Shown in pieces: positions 35,231-44,718 of a stretch of DNA of 64,000 nucleotides (position 1 is its first letter; every line of letters begins with the position of its first letter). Where the stretch lies: assembly GCA_019638775.1 (NCBI GenBank), contig JAHBTD010000001.1:682001-746000 (forward strand), read 5' to 3'. Both the position numbers and the translations under genes were made by a program. The DNA is from Fimbriimonadaceae bacterium (GTDB taxonomy: Bacteria; Armatimonadota; Fimbriimonadia; Fimbriimonadales; Fimbriimonadaceae). Below the pieces are notes generated by a model. That model worked only from the letters and a program-made list of their open reading frames with translations, was not told the DNA's origin and did no database searches.

Positions 35231-35668
35231 GGAAACCTCCAAAGACTTCCTGCCTCCGAACAGGCAACCCGGCCATCTCGCGCTTGTTTACGGTGCGAGA
35301 TCCGTTGGCTTTGCGTGATCGGGGTCACCCCCGTCTTGCCGTTTTTCTGATCGAGGCGGTTAACCTCTTGTTCCTCATTAAGGTCGTTTCTGAGAAATCT
35401 TTAGAGGGAGAGGGGAGAGTTTTTGGATTTTGGATTTTTGTGGGCATTGGGTTGGATGTATAGAGAGTCTCCCTCCTCGTTAATGCCAAAGGCTTAATGA
35501 GGAGGGAGTCGGGGGTGGAGACAACTTCCAACATCCCGGGTTTAGCCTCAACGCTTTGGGAGGGTTGAGGCATGACAATTCATCGCCCGCGGAGACCCCT
35601 TTCCACACCCACGCTCCACCTCATAGCCTTGCCGCATGGCAAGGGCTCAAGAATCGCCATAATAAGCC
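35231..35668. other. 438-nt gap: FlgM promoter side, heptamer run, palindromes
   Basis: 35231-35390 should hold the flgM-like promoter. A TTTTGGA heptamer run is at about 35418-35436, followed by a palindromic module (TCCTCGTTAATGCCAAAGGC / TTAATGAGGA) and GCCTCAACGCTTTGGGAGGGTTGAGGC. No gene is convincing. Confidence 0.6.
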
Positions 35669-36388
35669 ATGCCCGCCGATGACCTCTTTAAGCTTTGGAA
35701 ACTCCACGAAGTCGACTCCACCATCGCCGAACTCCGAGCCAAAGCCGCCGCTCTCGACCCCGGCAAAAAGTTGATGGCAGAGATTAAGGCTCTCGAAGCC
35801 AAAAAAGCGGAAACGGAGAAGACATACCACGAGCTCCACGGCGAGCAGTCCGACCTCGAACTCAAACAAAAAAGCATCAGCGACAAGATCAAGAAGATCG
35901 AAGCCGATCTCTACGGCGGCAAAATCGTTAGCTCCCGCGAAGTCGAAGCCTTCCAAAAGGATGTGGCGATGCTAAAAAAGCAGCGCGAAGAGTTCGATGG
36001 GCGGGTGATGGAGCTGTGGGATTTGGTCCCGCCCGCTAAAGCTGCTGTTGCCGAGATGGAGAAAGAGATCGCCGCAAAGCGGGCCGAGCTCAAAGAGCAC
36101 CAAACCAAGGTGATGGCCTACAAAGGTCAGATCGAAGAGCTGTTCAAGCAGAATATGGCCAAGAGGCCAGACGCCGCCAAAGGTATCCCTCCGGCGATGC
36201 TATCGCGTTACGACAACATACGTCAAAAAGCCGATGGTGTCGCCATGACAAGAGTGAACAAAGGCGGGTTTTGCAGCACTTGCGGGATGCACCTTGCCGA
36301 GAAGCTGATCGAGAGCGCAAGAGAAGGCAGAATGGCAATGTGTGAAGGCTGCGGAAGGATCCTTTACTGGTCGGAAAGCGTAGTCTGA
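35669..36388 (+). CDS. C4-type zinc-ribbon coiled-coil protein
   Basis: 239 residues. Residues 5-170 form a long coiled coil; the C-terminus carries two CxxC pairs (FCSTCGMHLAE ... MCEGCGRILYW), the zf-RING_7 plan (PF02591). Homologues are widespread and associated with nucleic-acid or translation-related functions, but the biochemical role is not established. A run of repeats follows directly after the stop codon. Confidence 0.9.
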   Translation: MPADDLFKLWKLHEVDSTIAELRAKAAALDPGKKLMAEIKALEAKKAETEKTYHELHGEQSDLELKQKSISDKIKKIEADLYGGKIVSSREVEAFQKDVAMLKKQREEFDGRVMELWDLVPPAKAAVAEMEKEIAAKRAELKEHQTKVMAYKGQIEELFKQNMAKRPDAAKGIPPAMLSRYDNIRQKADGVAMTRVNKGGFCSTCGMHLAEKLIESAREGRMAMCEGCGRILYWSESVV

Positions 36389-36760
36389 AAAAGCAGGAGA
36401 GCCGATTTGGATTTTGGATTTTGGATTTTGGATTTTGGATTACGGATCGCGAAGCAAGGATCACGGCTTACAGATCACGGATCACGGATCGGCCACGCGT
36501 GTTGGTGCCGCTTCGTTCGGGCAGCCAAGCGGGTTCCCAGTATTGAACTGCAACCCTTTGTGTCTTTGCGCCTTGGCGAGAAAAAGGCAATCGTCTCCAC
36601 GTTGCACGACCGAGAACAGGAGGATCAGGCTCTGCGTTCTCCGCGCCTCTGCGAGAAACAAACCAACTCAGACCCGGCCCAGCCCTTTGCTCCTCTGCGC
36701 ACTTGCGAGAACCTAATCCAAAATCGAAAATCCAAAATCCAAAATCCAAGCTGGGCCGCT
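36389..36760. repeat. 372-nt gap: heptamer and CGC-type repeats
   Basis: TTTTGGA units (36405-36440) are followed by GATCACGG-type units (about 36445-36490), then CGC-type strings (TTTGTGTCTTTGCGCCTTGG, TCTGCGTTCTCCGCGCCTCT, TCTGCGCACTTGCGAGAA) and a TCCAAAA heptamer run (about 36718-36750) that reaches to within a few codons of the next protein's lipobox. Confidence 0.8.
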
Positions 36761-37429
36761 ATTGCCGCAATCCTCATCTTTGCCACAACAGGCTGCGCCA
36801 AGTTCCCCAGCAATCCAAGCGGTGACCAAACGACCCGCGTCACCTTCACGATCACGATGGACCAAGCCATCAATCAAAACTTCGTCTATATCTTCGCCCT
36901 CAACCCGTCCGACCAGGTCAATCCACCATCGCAGGGTCCGATCCCAGTCATCTCGCCGCCGTGGGGCAACGGATTTGTTGCCGGAAATGCCCGGTACTTC
37001 ATCCGCTGGGACCCCAGCCAAAGCCCACGATTCCAGATTTTTCGGTTCGAAGACACCGACCTCCTCAACTTCATCCCCATTGGCACACCGGTTAACTTTG
37101 AAGATGTCCAGCCCGGGGACCGTACTTTCCACTTCGATATCGACATGAGCCAGATCGCCGACACCATCCCCATCGCCGAGGCCTATCAAACGCTGCAAGT
37201 CAACATCCTCACCATGGACAACGTGCCTCAAGGAAACGGCGGCGGCAAAGCTTGGGACGCCCTCGGCAACAGCACCTCGCCATCTGGCATCAACGATTTT
37301 CTCAACGTCGATCTCCGCACTTCGCGAACCTATCGCCCGCTCGACCTCATCACGGGCGAGCCCGTGGGTGATGTCGCCGACCCCAGACTGGACATCTCTG
37401 ATTTCAGGATTGAGGTAAGACCGCGATAA
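36761..37429 (+). CDS. lipoprotein of unknown function with uncertain start
   Basis: About 222 residues. A short hydrophobic segment with a lipobox (AAILIFATTGC) is followed by a beta-rich exported part (TRVTFTITMDQAINQNFVYIF ... DISDFRIEVRP). No ATG, GTG or TTG lies between a heptamer repeat tract and the lipobox; the coordinate given starts at an ATT codon, and the frame stays open far upstream through the repeats. The original start was probably replaced by the repeat or lies within it. The stop overlaps the start of the next glycosyltransferase gene by 1 nt. Confidence 0.6.
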   Translation: MAAILIFATTGCAKFPSNPSGDQTTRVTFTITMDQAINQNFVYIFALNPSDQVNPPSQGPIPVISPPWGNGFVAGNARYFIRWDPSQSPRFQIFRFEDTDLLNFIPIGTPVNFEDVQPGDRTFHFDIDMSQIADTIPIAEAYQTLQVNILTMDNVPQGNGGGKAWDALGNSTSPSGINDFLNVDLRTSRTYRPLDLITGEPVGDVADPRLDISDFRIEVRPR

Positions 37430-38346
37430 TGCCGCGTGTTTCGGTCATCCTGACCTGCTATAACCACATCAAGTTTCTGCCCGCTGCCTGGGAAGGAATC
37501 TGCAATCAGACCTACACAGATTGGGAGGTCATCGCCATTGACGACGGTTCTACCGATGGCACTCGCGACTGGCTCAAGACCATCGAAGACAAAGCCAAGG
37601 TCATCCTGAACGAGCAAAATTTGGGCACGTACGGGTCGCTCAATCGAGCGCTAAAGGAGTGCACCGGAGAGTTCATCGCCATCCTCAACGACGACGACCT
37701 CTGGGCGCCCACCAAGCTCGAAAGCCAGCTTGAATTGTTCGAAAAGCATCCAAAGGTGGGCCTTGTCCACACGGATGGCTGGTTCATCGACGGCAACGGC
37801 AACAAGATGGAAGGCTCGCCACTCGGCTTTGAGTTCCCCAAGACCGAGACCGGAGACATCCTCATCCCCCTCCTCTATGCCAACAAAATTATCGCTAGCG
37901 CGGCCCTCATCCGCAAGGAGTGCTTCGACAAGCTGGGCGGGTTCAACGAGGCGTATTTTGGGTCGGGCGATTGGGAGATGTGGCTACGCATCGCCGAGAA
38001 GTACGAGGTTGGGTGCGTGCAGGACCAGCTGACTTTCTATCGCGTCCACGGAGGCAACGCCAGCCACAAACTGGATCGAATTTGGAAGGACGATCAGATG
38101 CTGCGGGAGTGGATGCAGACCAAGTATCCGATCCTCGAAGGCCACGGCTATCTGCCTGACGCCATTACCAACGCCAAGGCTCACAACGAGGCTTGTCTCG
38201 GCACGGTGCGCACGCTCAACGGTGACCCAAAAGGCGGCCGCGAAGCCTATGCCGCCAGCATCAGACTGGCCCCAAGACGGTACAAAAGCCACCTTCGATG
38301 GTTGGCGACATTCCTGCCCAGATCGGTGTTTCGAAAGCTGCTTTAG
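37429..38346 (+). CDS. glycosyltransferase family 2 protein
   Basis: 305 residues with a GT-A fold: VSVILTCYNHIKFLPAAWEG at the N-terminus, AIDDGSTDGT, then the metal-binding FIAILNDDDLWAPTKLE (about 80-96) and a later GSGDWEMWLRIAEKYE that likely holds the catalytic base. It transfers a sugar to an envelope polymer or lipid; donor and acceptor are unknown. It begins in a one-base overlap with the lipoprotein gene. Confidence 0.93.
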   Translation: MPRVSVILTCYNHIKFLPAAWEGICNQTYTDWEVIAIDDGSTDGTRDWLKTIEDKAKVILNEQNLGTYGSLNRALKECTGEFIAILNDDDLWAPTKLESQLELFEKHPKVGLVHTDGWFIDGNGNKMEGSPLGFEFPKTETGDILIPLLYANKIIASAALIRKECFDKLGGFNEAYFGSGDWEMWLRIAEKYEVGCVQDQLTFYRVHGGNASHKLDRIWKDDQMLREWMQTKYPILEGHGYLPDAITNAKAHNEACLGTVRTLNGDPKGGREAYAASIRLAPRRYKSHLRWLATFLPRSVFRKLL

Positions 38347-38627
38347 TTCTCGAGACTTGCTTTTGTTTCTCGCAAAGCCTGGTAGCGACGTTGGGTTCTT
38401 GACGAGGTTGGCGGCAAATCCGAAGGTTGTTTTTATATTTCTCGCAAAGGCGCAGAGCTCGCAGAGCCTCCAACTTAAACTCTGTGCTCTTTGCGAGCTC
38501 TGCGTGAAACAAAGAAAGTCCCCACGTACACCCCTATCTATGGCAGAACGAAAGCAAAGAGGCCAGGCTTAGCGTCTTTGCACCATTCCCAGAAACAAAA
38601 TCAGCCGTTAGGGTTCACTAACACCAA
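38347..38627. repeat. CGC-type repeats
   Basis: TTTCTCGCAAAGGCGCAGAG / CTCGCAGAGCC and the converse CTCTTTGCGAGCTCTGCGTGA make an interrupted inverted repeat at about 38437-38512. Similar strings lie near 30960 and 36560. No gene. Confidence 0.7.
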
Positions 38628-39800
38628 ATGCGCCGCATTTACCTCGACCACGCCGCGACTACCCCCATGCTCCCCGAAGTCCGGGAAGCCATGCTGCCGT
38701 GGCTAAACGTCGAGTTCGGCAATCCCAGCAGCCTCCACGCCGAGGGCCGCAAAGCCAAAGAGGCCATCGACGCCGCCCGGGAAATCCTCAGTGACTCCAT
38801 CGGCTCTCTCTTCGCCGAGGTCCTCTTCACATCTTCCGGAACTGAGGCCGCCAACCTCGCCATCGTTGGGGCTGCCCTCGCAAACGACGATCCAAAAAGA
38901 AACCGCATCCTTGTCAGCGCCGCCGAGCACCATTGCGTTCTTCACCTTCAACCCCTTCTCGAAAAACTCGGCTACAAAGTTGAGCTTATCCCGGTCACAT
39001 CCGAGGCAGAAACAAAGCCTGATGCAGTAAAGGAAAAGCTCAGTGACAATGTGCTCATGGTCTGCGTCATGCACGCCAACAACGAGCTCGGCACCATCAA
39101 CGACATCGCCGAGATCGGCAGCTCCGTAAAAGCAAACGGCAGCCTGATGATGGTGGACGCCGTCCAAACCTACGGTGTCCTCCCCATAAACGTCAAAACG
39201 TTCCCCATCGATCTTCTCACCTTCGCCGCTCACAAGCTCTACGGACCCAAGGGAGTCGGCGCGATCTACATCCGCGCAGGAACCAAGGTCAAACCGATCC
39301 TCTACGGTGGCGGGCAAGAGCGGGAGATGCGAGCAGGAACTGAAAACGTCGGCAACATCGTCGGCTTTGCCGAAGCCGTCAAACAGGTTCTTCCCAACGA
39401 CGAAGGCCGCCTGCGCAAACGCCAAACCCGCGACACATTTCTCGCCGTCCTCATGGCAGAACCCTCCGCTGGTGTGCGCCTGACCGTAGACCCCAGACAA
39501 GCCACCCCCATCCTTCCCGGACACATTCACCTCCGCTTCCCGGGCATCAGCGCCGAATCCATGCTCATCCGCCTCGATCGTATGGGAATCAGCGCGAGCA
39601 GTGGAGCTGCCTGTTCGTCGGGGAGTCTGGAGCCAAGCCACGTCCTCCTCGCCTGCGGATACACCGAACAAGAGGCCAGCAAAGGGCTCCGATTCACCTT
39701 CGGGATCCACACAACCGTCGAGGATGCAAAGGAAGCCGCTGCCAGAGTCGTCGAGGCCGCTTCCCAGGTCCGGGGAACCAAATCAAGCCCGATCAGGTAA
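38628..39800 (+). CDS. cysteine desulfurase (NifS/IscS family)
   Basis: 390 residues, a class V PLP enzyme. The N-terminus RRIYLDHAATTPMLPEVREAM is typical; the PLP lysine is Lys203 in FAAHKLYGPKG, and the active-site cysteine is Cys329 in the loop SSGAACSSGSLEPS, as in NifS/IscS-type (group I) enzymes. It supplies sulfur for Fe-S clusters and tRNA thiolation; such enzymes can also mobilise selenium, which matters given the two candidate selenoproteins (inference). No iscU or suf gene is nearby. Confidence 0.95.
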   Translation: MRRIYLDHAATTPMLPEVREAMLPWLNVEFGNPSSLHAEGRKAKEAIDAAREILSDSIGSLFAEVLFTSSGTEAANLAIVGAALANDDPKRNRILVSAAEHHCVLHLQPLLEKLGYKVELIPVTSEAETKPDAVKEKLSDNVLMVCVMHANNELGTINDIAEIGSSVKANGSLMMVDAVQTYGVLPINVKTFPIDLLTFAAHKLYGPKGVGAIYIRAGTKVKPILYGGGQEREMRAGTENVGNIVGFAEAVKQVLPNDEGRLRKRQTRDTFLAVLMAEPSAGVRLTVDPRQATPILPGHIHLRFPGISAESMLIRLDRMGISASSGAACSSGSLEPSHVLLACGYTEQEASKGLRFTFGIHTTVEDAKEAAARVVEAASQVRGTKSSPIR

Positions 39801-39809
39801 CTTACCTTC

Positions 39810-40421
39810 GTGAAGTTTGCAAGCGTTTTGGCCCTCATCGTCGTGGCTTCGTGGGCCAGCGCAGACCGGCTCTTCTTCCTCCCGGTCGGCAAAAAAATCC
39901 CCTTTGGCACCGCTCGCGTGGAGTACATGTTCGACGGTGGATCGCACGATACCAACCGAGGCTGGCTCGGACTCGGCATCACCAACATCTTCGATCTTGA
40001 GCTCACTTACGAGCAATTCAATGGACGCAATAAGGTCAATTCGGTAGATTTCAGCTACAACTACCTCACGCCCATCACCGACTTTGGCCCCGGGATCAGC
40101 GTTGGCGTTCGCGACGCGCTCAACGAAACCCGCGAAGGGCGATACTATTACATCGCCGCAACCAAGTACGTCGGGCTAGAGGGCGAGCTAAACCAGAACG
40201 TGCCGTTGGAATTCACAATCGGCTACGCCGGCGGATCAAGAAACGGGCTTTTCGCCGGAGCCGATGTGCCGATCACCGAGTTCTTCCACCTGATCACCGA
40301 ATTCAACAAGAGCGGAGTCACGAACGGTCTGGAGCTGCGCCCGCATCGGGGGTTGTCGGTTCGGTGGATGCATCGAGATCAGCAGGTGCTTTGGTCGCTG
40401 GGTTGGACGAAGCGCTTCTGA
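39810..40421 (+). CDS. exported beta-barrel-like protein
   Basis: 203 residues from a GTG at 39810. A signal peptide (KFASVLALIVVASWASA) precedes alternating beta-strand sequence rich in aromatic and glycine residues (GWLGLGITNIFDLELTYEQF, ITDFGPGISVGVRD, YYYIAATKYVGLEGEL) and ends in Phe, as outer-membrane barrels do. Function unknown. Its last 104 nt overlap the 3' end of the convergent plsC gene. Confidence 0.65.
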   Translation: MKFASVLALIVVASWASADRLFFLPVGKKIPFGTARVEYMFDGGSHDTNRGWLGLGITNIFDLELTYEQFNGRNKVNSVDFSYNYLTPITDFGPGISVGVRDALNETREGRYYYIAATKYVGLEGELNQNVPLEFTIGYAGGSRNGLFAGADVPITEFFHLITEFNKSGVTNGLELRPHRGLSVRWMHRDQQVLWSLGWTKRF

Positions 40422-41058
40422 CGTCGTAGCCACCCTCGTGGCAAAGCTCCAAAATCCGCCGCTCAAGCTCAGCTAAAAACTTCTCTTCGCGCTCTTTTTC
40501 CGAGTCTGCCGGGATGTCGGCGTATCGCATAGGCTCACCAAAAAGAACCTTCACCCGTCCAAAGCGCATCTTCTTGCTGCCCTTCGGCCAACGCTTGAAC
40601 GTGCCACAAATCCCTACCGGCTGAACCCACGCCCCCGTCTTCCGGGCAAGCAGGCTTACGCCCTTGTTGAACGGCCCCAAATACTCCCCAAATCCCCGTG
40701 TCCCCTCGGGAAACATGATGATCGCCTTCTCCATCTCAAGGATCTGCAGGGCAAGCCGAATCGCCTCCCGATCCCCCGCCCCCCGCTTAACAGGGAAGGA
40801 CCCAAGGGAGGAGATCAGCCAGCCAAACGCCTTCGACTTAAACAGCTCGGCCTTGGCCATAAAGCTCAGCATTCGGGGAATGGCGCAAGCCACCGCTGGC
40901 GGGTCGAGATAACTGACGTGATTGGGAGCTACAATCACCGCCCCCTTCTTGGGCACGCGCTCCTTGTACCGAACCGTAAACCCGCCCGTGAATACAAAAA
41001 AACCGATCCGCACCAGGTTCCGGACAAACCAATACCAGCTTGTTTTGAGGGCGCGCAT
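40318..41058 (-). CDS. plsC: 1-acyl-sn-glycerol-3-phosphate acyltransferase
   Basis: 246 residues. The acyltransferase motifs are NHVSYLD (HX4D, catalytic) and FPEGTRG (substrate binding), with LGSFPVKRGAGDREAIRLAL between. The start at 41058 places MRALKTSWYWFVRN at the N-terminus. It makes phosphatidic acid at the inner membrane. The last 35 residues (from about 40425) are a low-complexity tail rich in Ser, Ala, Pro and Thr, encoded in the region that overlaps the convergent gene. Confidence 0.93.
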   Translation of the reverse strand: MRALKTSWYWFVRNLVRIGFFVFTGGFTVRYKERVPKKGAVIVAPNHVSYLDPPAVACAIPRMLSFMAKAELFKSKAFGWLISSLGSFPVKRGAGDREAIRLALQILEMEKAIIMFPEGTRGFGEYLGPFNKGVSLLARKTGAWVQPVGICGTFKRWPKGSKKMRFGRVKVLFGEPMRYADIPADSEKEREEKFLAELERRILELCHEGGYDVRSASSNPATKAPADLDASTEPTTPDAGAAPDRS

Positions 41059-41127
41059 CGGGAACTCATTATATCTGCCGGGAGCAAAACAATCATTCAA
41101 GGACCTCAAGAACGTAAAATAAGGGAG

Positions 41128-43563
41128 ATGACTTCCCTGATTCTCGCCGCCACGCTTGCTTATGCTCCGATGCAAAACATCAACCTCACACCGGGACTGA
41201 CCATCACCCAGTCATGCAAAGTCAATCGGGCTGAGTTCCTGCGTCCATGGGGCGACGAGAGCGGCAAAACCGGCGTGATCACCATCAAAGGCGAAGGCAT
41301 CACCGTCGACTTCAACGGAGCCACGCTGCGGGGCACACCCGAAACCACCGAGCCCGATCAGCGAAAGGGAACAGGCATCCGCATTGAAGGCAAGAACATC
41401 ACGATCAGAAATTTGAACGTTCGGGGTTATAAGATCGGCCTCATCGCCGATGGTGTGGAGGGTCTCAACCTCTTCGACTGCGATGTCAGCTACAACTGGA
41501 AACAGCACCTGAAGAGCACACTCGAAGCCGAAGACACCGCCGACTGGATGAGTTACCACCACAACGAAACGGACGAGTGGCTCAAATACGGCGCGGCGAT
41601 CTACCTCAAAGGCTGCACCGGATTTGAAGTCAAGCGAGCCCGCGTCAACGGCGGTCAATGCGGCCTGATGATGACGAACTCAACCAAAGGGCTCGTCTGG
41701 AACAGCGATTTCTCCTTCAACAGTGGCGTCGGTGTCGGCCTCTACCGCAGCTCTGACAACCGCATCATGCACAACAAGATCGACTGGTGCGTTCGCGGAT
41801 ACTCCCACGGCGTCTACAACCGAGGACAAGACTCCACGGGCATCATCATCTTCGAGCAATGCCATCGAAACACTTTCGCCTTTAACTCAGCAACCCACGG
41901 CGGCGATGGCTTCTTCCTTTGGGCTGGTCAGCACACGATGGATACGGGGCAAGGCGGCTGCAACGACAATCTGCTCTATGGCAACGATTTCAGCCACTCC
42001 CCCGCAAACGCGATTGAGGCCACGTTCAGCCGAAACGTCTTCGTCAACAACTTTTTGGTGGACTGCTGGCACGGGGTCTGGGGTGGTTATAGCTACGACA
42101 CTGCGATCCTTGGAAATGTCTTTGGGATGAATGGCGAGTCCATCGCCATCGAGCACGGGCAAAAGAACCGCATTGCCTACAACTACTTCGACACCGACAA
42201 CAACGCGCTGTATCTGTGGCAAAACGACAACCCGCCCGATCCAAAGTGGGGCTACCCCAAGAACAAAGACACGCGCAACGTGGGATCAGAGGTCTTCGCC
42301 AACGTATTCCGCGACGTCACCGGCATCGCCGTCGATCTTGGTTCTGGCTCAGACATCGGCATCCGCGAGAACATGTTCGACGGCTACAAGACCGCCTTTA
42401 ACTACCGAGGAACCCAGTCCGGTATTGAGATTGAAAAGAACACTCTTCGCGGCACGCTTCCGACCTATAAGGACGGCATCCAGAACGTCGACAACCAGTG
42501 GATGCAGATCGGCAGGCCCATCTCGGCTGAGATCATGACGCGAGGCGGCAACTCGTTTACCGACACCCCCAGCGCCCCCCTCGGAACCCGCTCCATCGAA
42601 AAGCAAAGAGACGATCTTCTTGACAAGCTTTGGAAGCTCTGGAACCCGTTTGGTGTGTCCACGGTCCTGCCCAAGCCCGTCCGCGACTATCTCGGCCCGG
42701 ACCGCACGAAACTTGCCGAAGCCGAAGTCCAAAAGTACGCCGTCAAACCGATGGACGGCGGCCTCAACGCGTTTCTACCAGCAGGCCATCCGCGTGGACG
42801 CCGGTACATGATGGTGGACGAATGGGGCCCCTACGACTTCAAGCGCCCGATTTTGTGGCCGGTCGGAAAGACCATCGAGGGCAACAAAGTCTTCGAAGTC
42901 ACCGGGCCTGAAGGGGAGTTTCGCCTATCGGTCAAAAAAGGACTCGGTCTGGTACAGGTGAACAGCAAGTCGCTAAGGCAGACAAACGGCGAAACTTGGT
43001 ACACGCTCCCCGCAACCATCGAGATTCAGCCGAGCCTTGCCTCGTCCAACGACCGCGAACTCGGCATCATCTACGTCGGCAAAAGCGCCGTCACCGACTA
43101 CCGCGGAGTCGTCACCCCCGCCGGAAAGCCCTTCAAATTCGGATGGTCGCAGTTCCTCGCCCCCATCGATTGGAACGTTAAGTTCGTGGCGTGGGATGCA
43201 AACTCGGACCCGCGCACCAAGCTCGACGCCTTCCACAAGCTGTTCGACGGCCCGCCCGTCAAACAAGAGAAGATGACCGAGCTCAAGATCGTTGACGGGA
43301 TGCCGGGACTCCCTGCAAACAACTACGGAACCCTCGCCGAAGGCACCTTAACCATCGATCCGGGCAACTACATCCTTGATGTCACTGCCGATGACGGCGT
43401 TCGTGTGTGGCTTGACGGCAAGCTTTTGCTTGACGAATGGCATTGGCAAGGTCCAACGGCGTATCCGATCAAAGTCAAGCTCGGCGGCAAGCACAAAATC
43501 CGCATCGAACATTTCGAAATCGACGGCTACTCAACGCTGCAACTCCGTGTAAAAAAGGCCTGA
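41128..43563 (+). CDS. secreted right-handed beta-helix protein with C-terminal PA14-like domain
   Basis: 811 residues. A short signal (SLILAATLAYA) is followed by a parallel beta-helix (about 40-530) with repeating turns such as ITIRNLNVRGYKIGLIADGV, NRIMHNKIDWC and NVFGMNGESIAIEHGQ, as in polysaccharide lyases and epimerases (PbH1). The C-terminus (LTIDPGNYILDVTADDGVRVWLDGKLLLDEW) is a PA14-like carbohydrate-binding domain. It likely binds or cleaves polysaccharide outside the cell. Confidence 0.85.
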   Translation: MTSLILAATLAYAPMQNINLTPGLTITQSCKVNRAEFLRPWGDESGKTGVITIKGEGITVDFNGATLRGTPETTEPDQRKGTGIRIEGKNITIRNLNVRGYKIGLIADGVEGLNLFDCDVSYNWKQHLKSTLEAEDTADWMSYHHNETDEWLKYGAAIYLKGCTGFEVKRARVNGGQCGLMMTNSTKGLVWNSDFSFNSGVGVGLYRSSDNRIMHNKIDWCVRGYSHGVYNRGQDSTGIIIFEQCHRNTFAFNSATHGGDGFFLWAGQHTMDTGQGGCNDNLLYGNDFSHSPANAIEATFSRNVFVNNFLVDCWHGVWGGYSYDTAILGNVFGMNGESIAIEHGQKNRIAYNYFDTDNNALYLWQNDNPPDPKWGYPKNKDTRNVGSEVFANVFRDVTGIAVDLGSGSDIGIRENMFDGYKTAFNYRGTQSGIEIEKNTLRGTLPTYKDGIQNVDNQWMQIGRPISAEIMTRGGNSFTDTPSAPLGTRSIEKQRDDLLDKLWKLWNPFGVSTVLPKPVRDYLGPDRTKLAEAEVQKYAVKPMDGGLNAFLPAGHPRGRRYMMVDEWGPYDFKRPILWPVGKTIEGNKVFEVTGPEGEFRLSVKKGLGLVQVNSKSLRQTNGETWYTLPATIEIQPSLASSNDRELGIIYVGKSAVTDYRGVVTPAGKPFKFGWSQFLAPIDWNVKFVAWDANSDPRTKLDAFHKLFDGPPVKQEKMTELKIVDGMPGLPANNYGTLAEGTLTIDPGNYILDVTADDGVRVWLDGKLLLDEWHWQGPTAYPIKVKLGGKHKIRIEHFEIDGYSTLQLRVKKA

Positions 43564-44022
43564 CCTGCAGGGAGGGCAACGCTCTGTCGTTGCCGTATGC
43601 GATCCCTCCATAACTAACCCTGCTGGGAGGGCAACGCTCTGTCGTTGCCGCGATCTGATCCCTCCATAACTGCAGTTATGGAGGGTACTTTTTATAATTG
43701 CCCGGCTACAGTACCCCTGCTTGTCTCGACGTGGACAACGAGGAAAGAAGTATAGATTCTCATCCCTCCAACCGCTTGCGGTGGAGGGTACAGCCATCTT
43801 CAAAAAGATTTGGTCAAGAGCCTTGCCTGCGTCTCTCGCGTACGCCTCACTCCCGACTATTCACACCCAGCCCCCCGCTACTCACGACTCAATTCATCCC
43901 TCCAACCGCTTGCGGTGGAGGGTCTATCGAACCTCAGAAAGAGATCACCCAGCTCCCCGCTACTCACTACCCACTACTCACTACCCACTACCCACTACTC
44001 ACTACCCACTACTCACTACCCA
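43564..44022. repeat. 459-nt gap: palindromes and CACTACC heptamers
   Basis: Two copies of GGGAGGGCAACGCTCTGTCG / TTGCCG (GGCAACG/CGTTGCC palindrome), a perfect 24-nt palindrome on CCTCCATAACTG (43661-43684), two CCTCCAACCGCTTGCGGTGG elements, and a tract of about ten CACTACC/CACTACT heptamers (about 43967-44041, running into the end of the next gene). Confidence 0.85.
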
Positions 44023-44718
44023 CTACTCACTACTTACTACCCTCACCAACTTCACCCGCAGAGTATAGGTATCCCCCGAACCCCCCGGCATCTCCACACC
44101 CTTCGCGCTCATCGTGATCGAATTCGGAATACAAGAATCCTCCGGGAAAACTGCCTCGCCCTTTGCCTCAATCCCTTTAGCCCACCCCGAATCGCTCATC
44201 GCCACAGCGCACCTAAAAGTCTTCTTCTCTTTGTCCCAAACGCCCGCCGAAAACTCCAACCGCGTCACCTTCGGCGTATCAGCCTCCTCGATCGTGCGCT
44301 TAAAAGCGCTGCTCGCGTTCGGCCCAAACCGATCGGGACACAGGAAATCCACCAATTGATTCAGCCTCTGTTCCTGCTGCTGCCGCCCACCCTCCACGAG
44401 CTTTGTCCGAAGTCCATAAGGGTCCACCGTATATTGCTCAATTAACGGCTCAAGCCCCGGCGGCATTGGAACGTCAACCTCACCGATCTTGTTGCCCGTC
44501 ATCGTCCGCTTCGATTCGATAGCGAATGAACCCTTCAACCGCTCAAGGACTTTCTTCTCGACACGATAGGTGAAGGACTGCTCTAGTTCTCCGGTCTCCG
44601 AATCCAAAAACTCCTCGGTCACCGTCGAGACCCACGTCTCGCCTTTGGTCAAAGGAAGCGTATCCTGAGCCGGGGTTGGCAGGCCAAGAATGGCAACGGC
44701 AATAGCTGCAACCAGCAT
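44023..44718 (-). CDS. exported protein of unknown function
   Basis: 231 residues with a signal peptide (VAAIAVAILGLPTPAQ). The mature part is beta-rich (TWVSTVTEEFLDSETGELEQ ... YTLRVKLVRVV) with no motif I recognise. The start abuts the stop of the DivIC-like gene (shared base at 44718), so it is part of an operon with that gene and pyruvate kinase. Its 3' end is inside a CACTACC heptamer tract. Confidence 0.6.
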   Translation of the reverse strand: MLVAAIAVAILGLPTPAQDTLPLTKGETWVSTVTEEFLDSETGELEQSFTYRVEKKVLERLKGSFAIESKRTMTGNKIGEVDVPMPPGLEPLIEQYTVDPYGLRTKLVEGGRQQQEQRLNQLVDFLCPDRFGPNASSAFKRTIEEADTPKVTRLEFSAGVWDKEKKTFRCAVAMSDSGWAKGIEAKGEAVFPEDSCIPNSITMSAKGVEMPGGSGDTYTLRVKLVRVVSSE

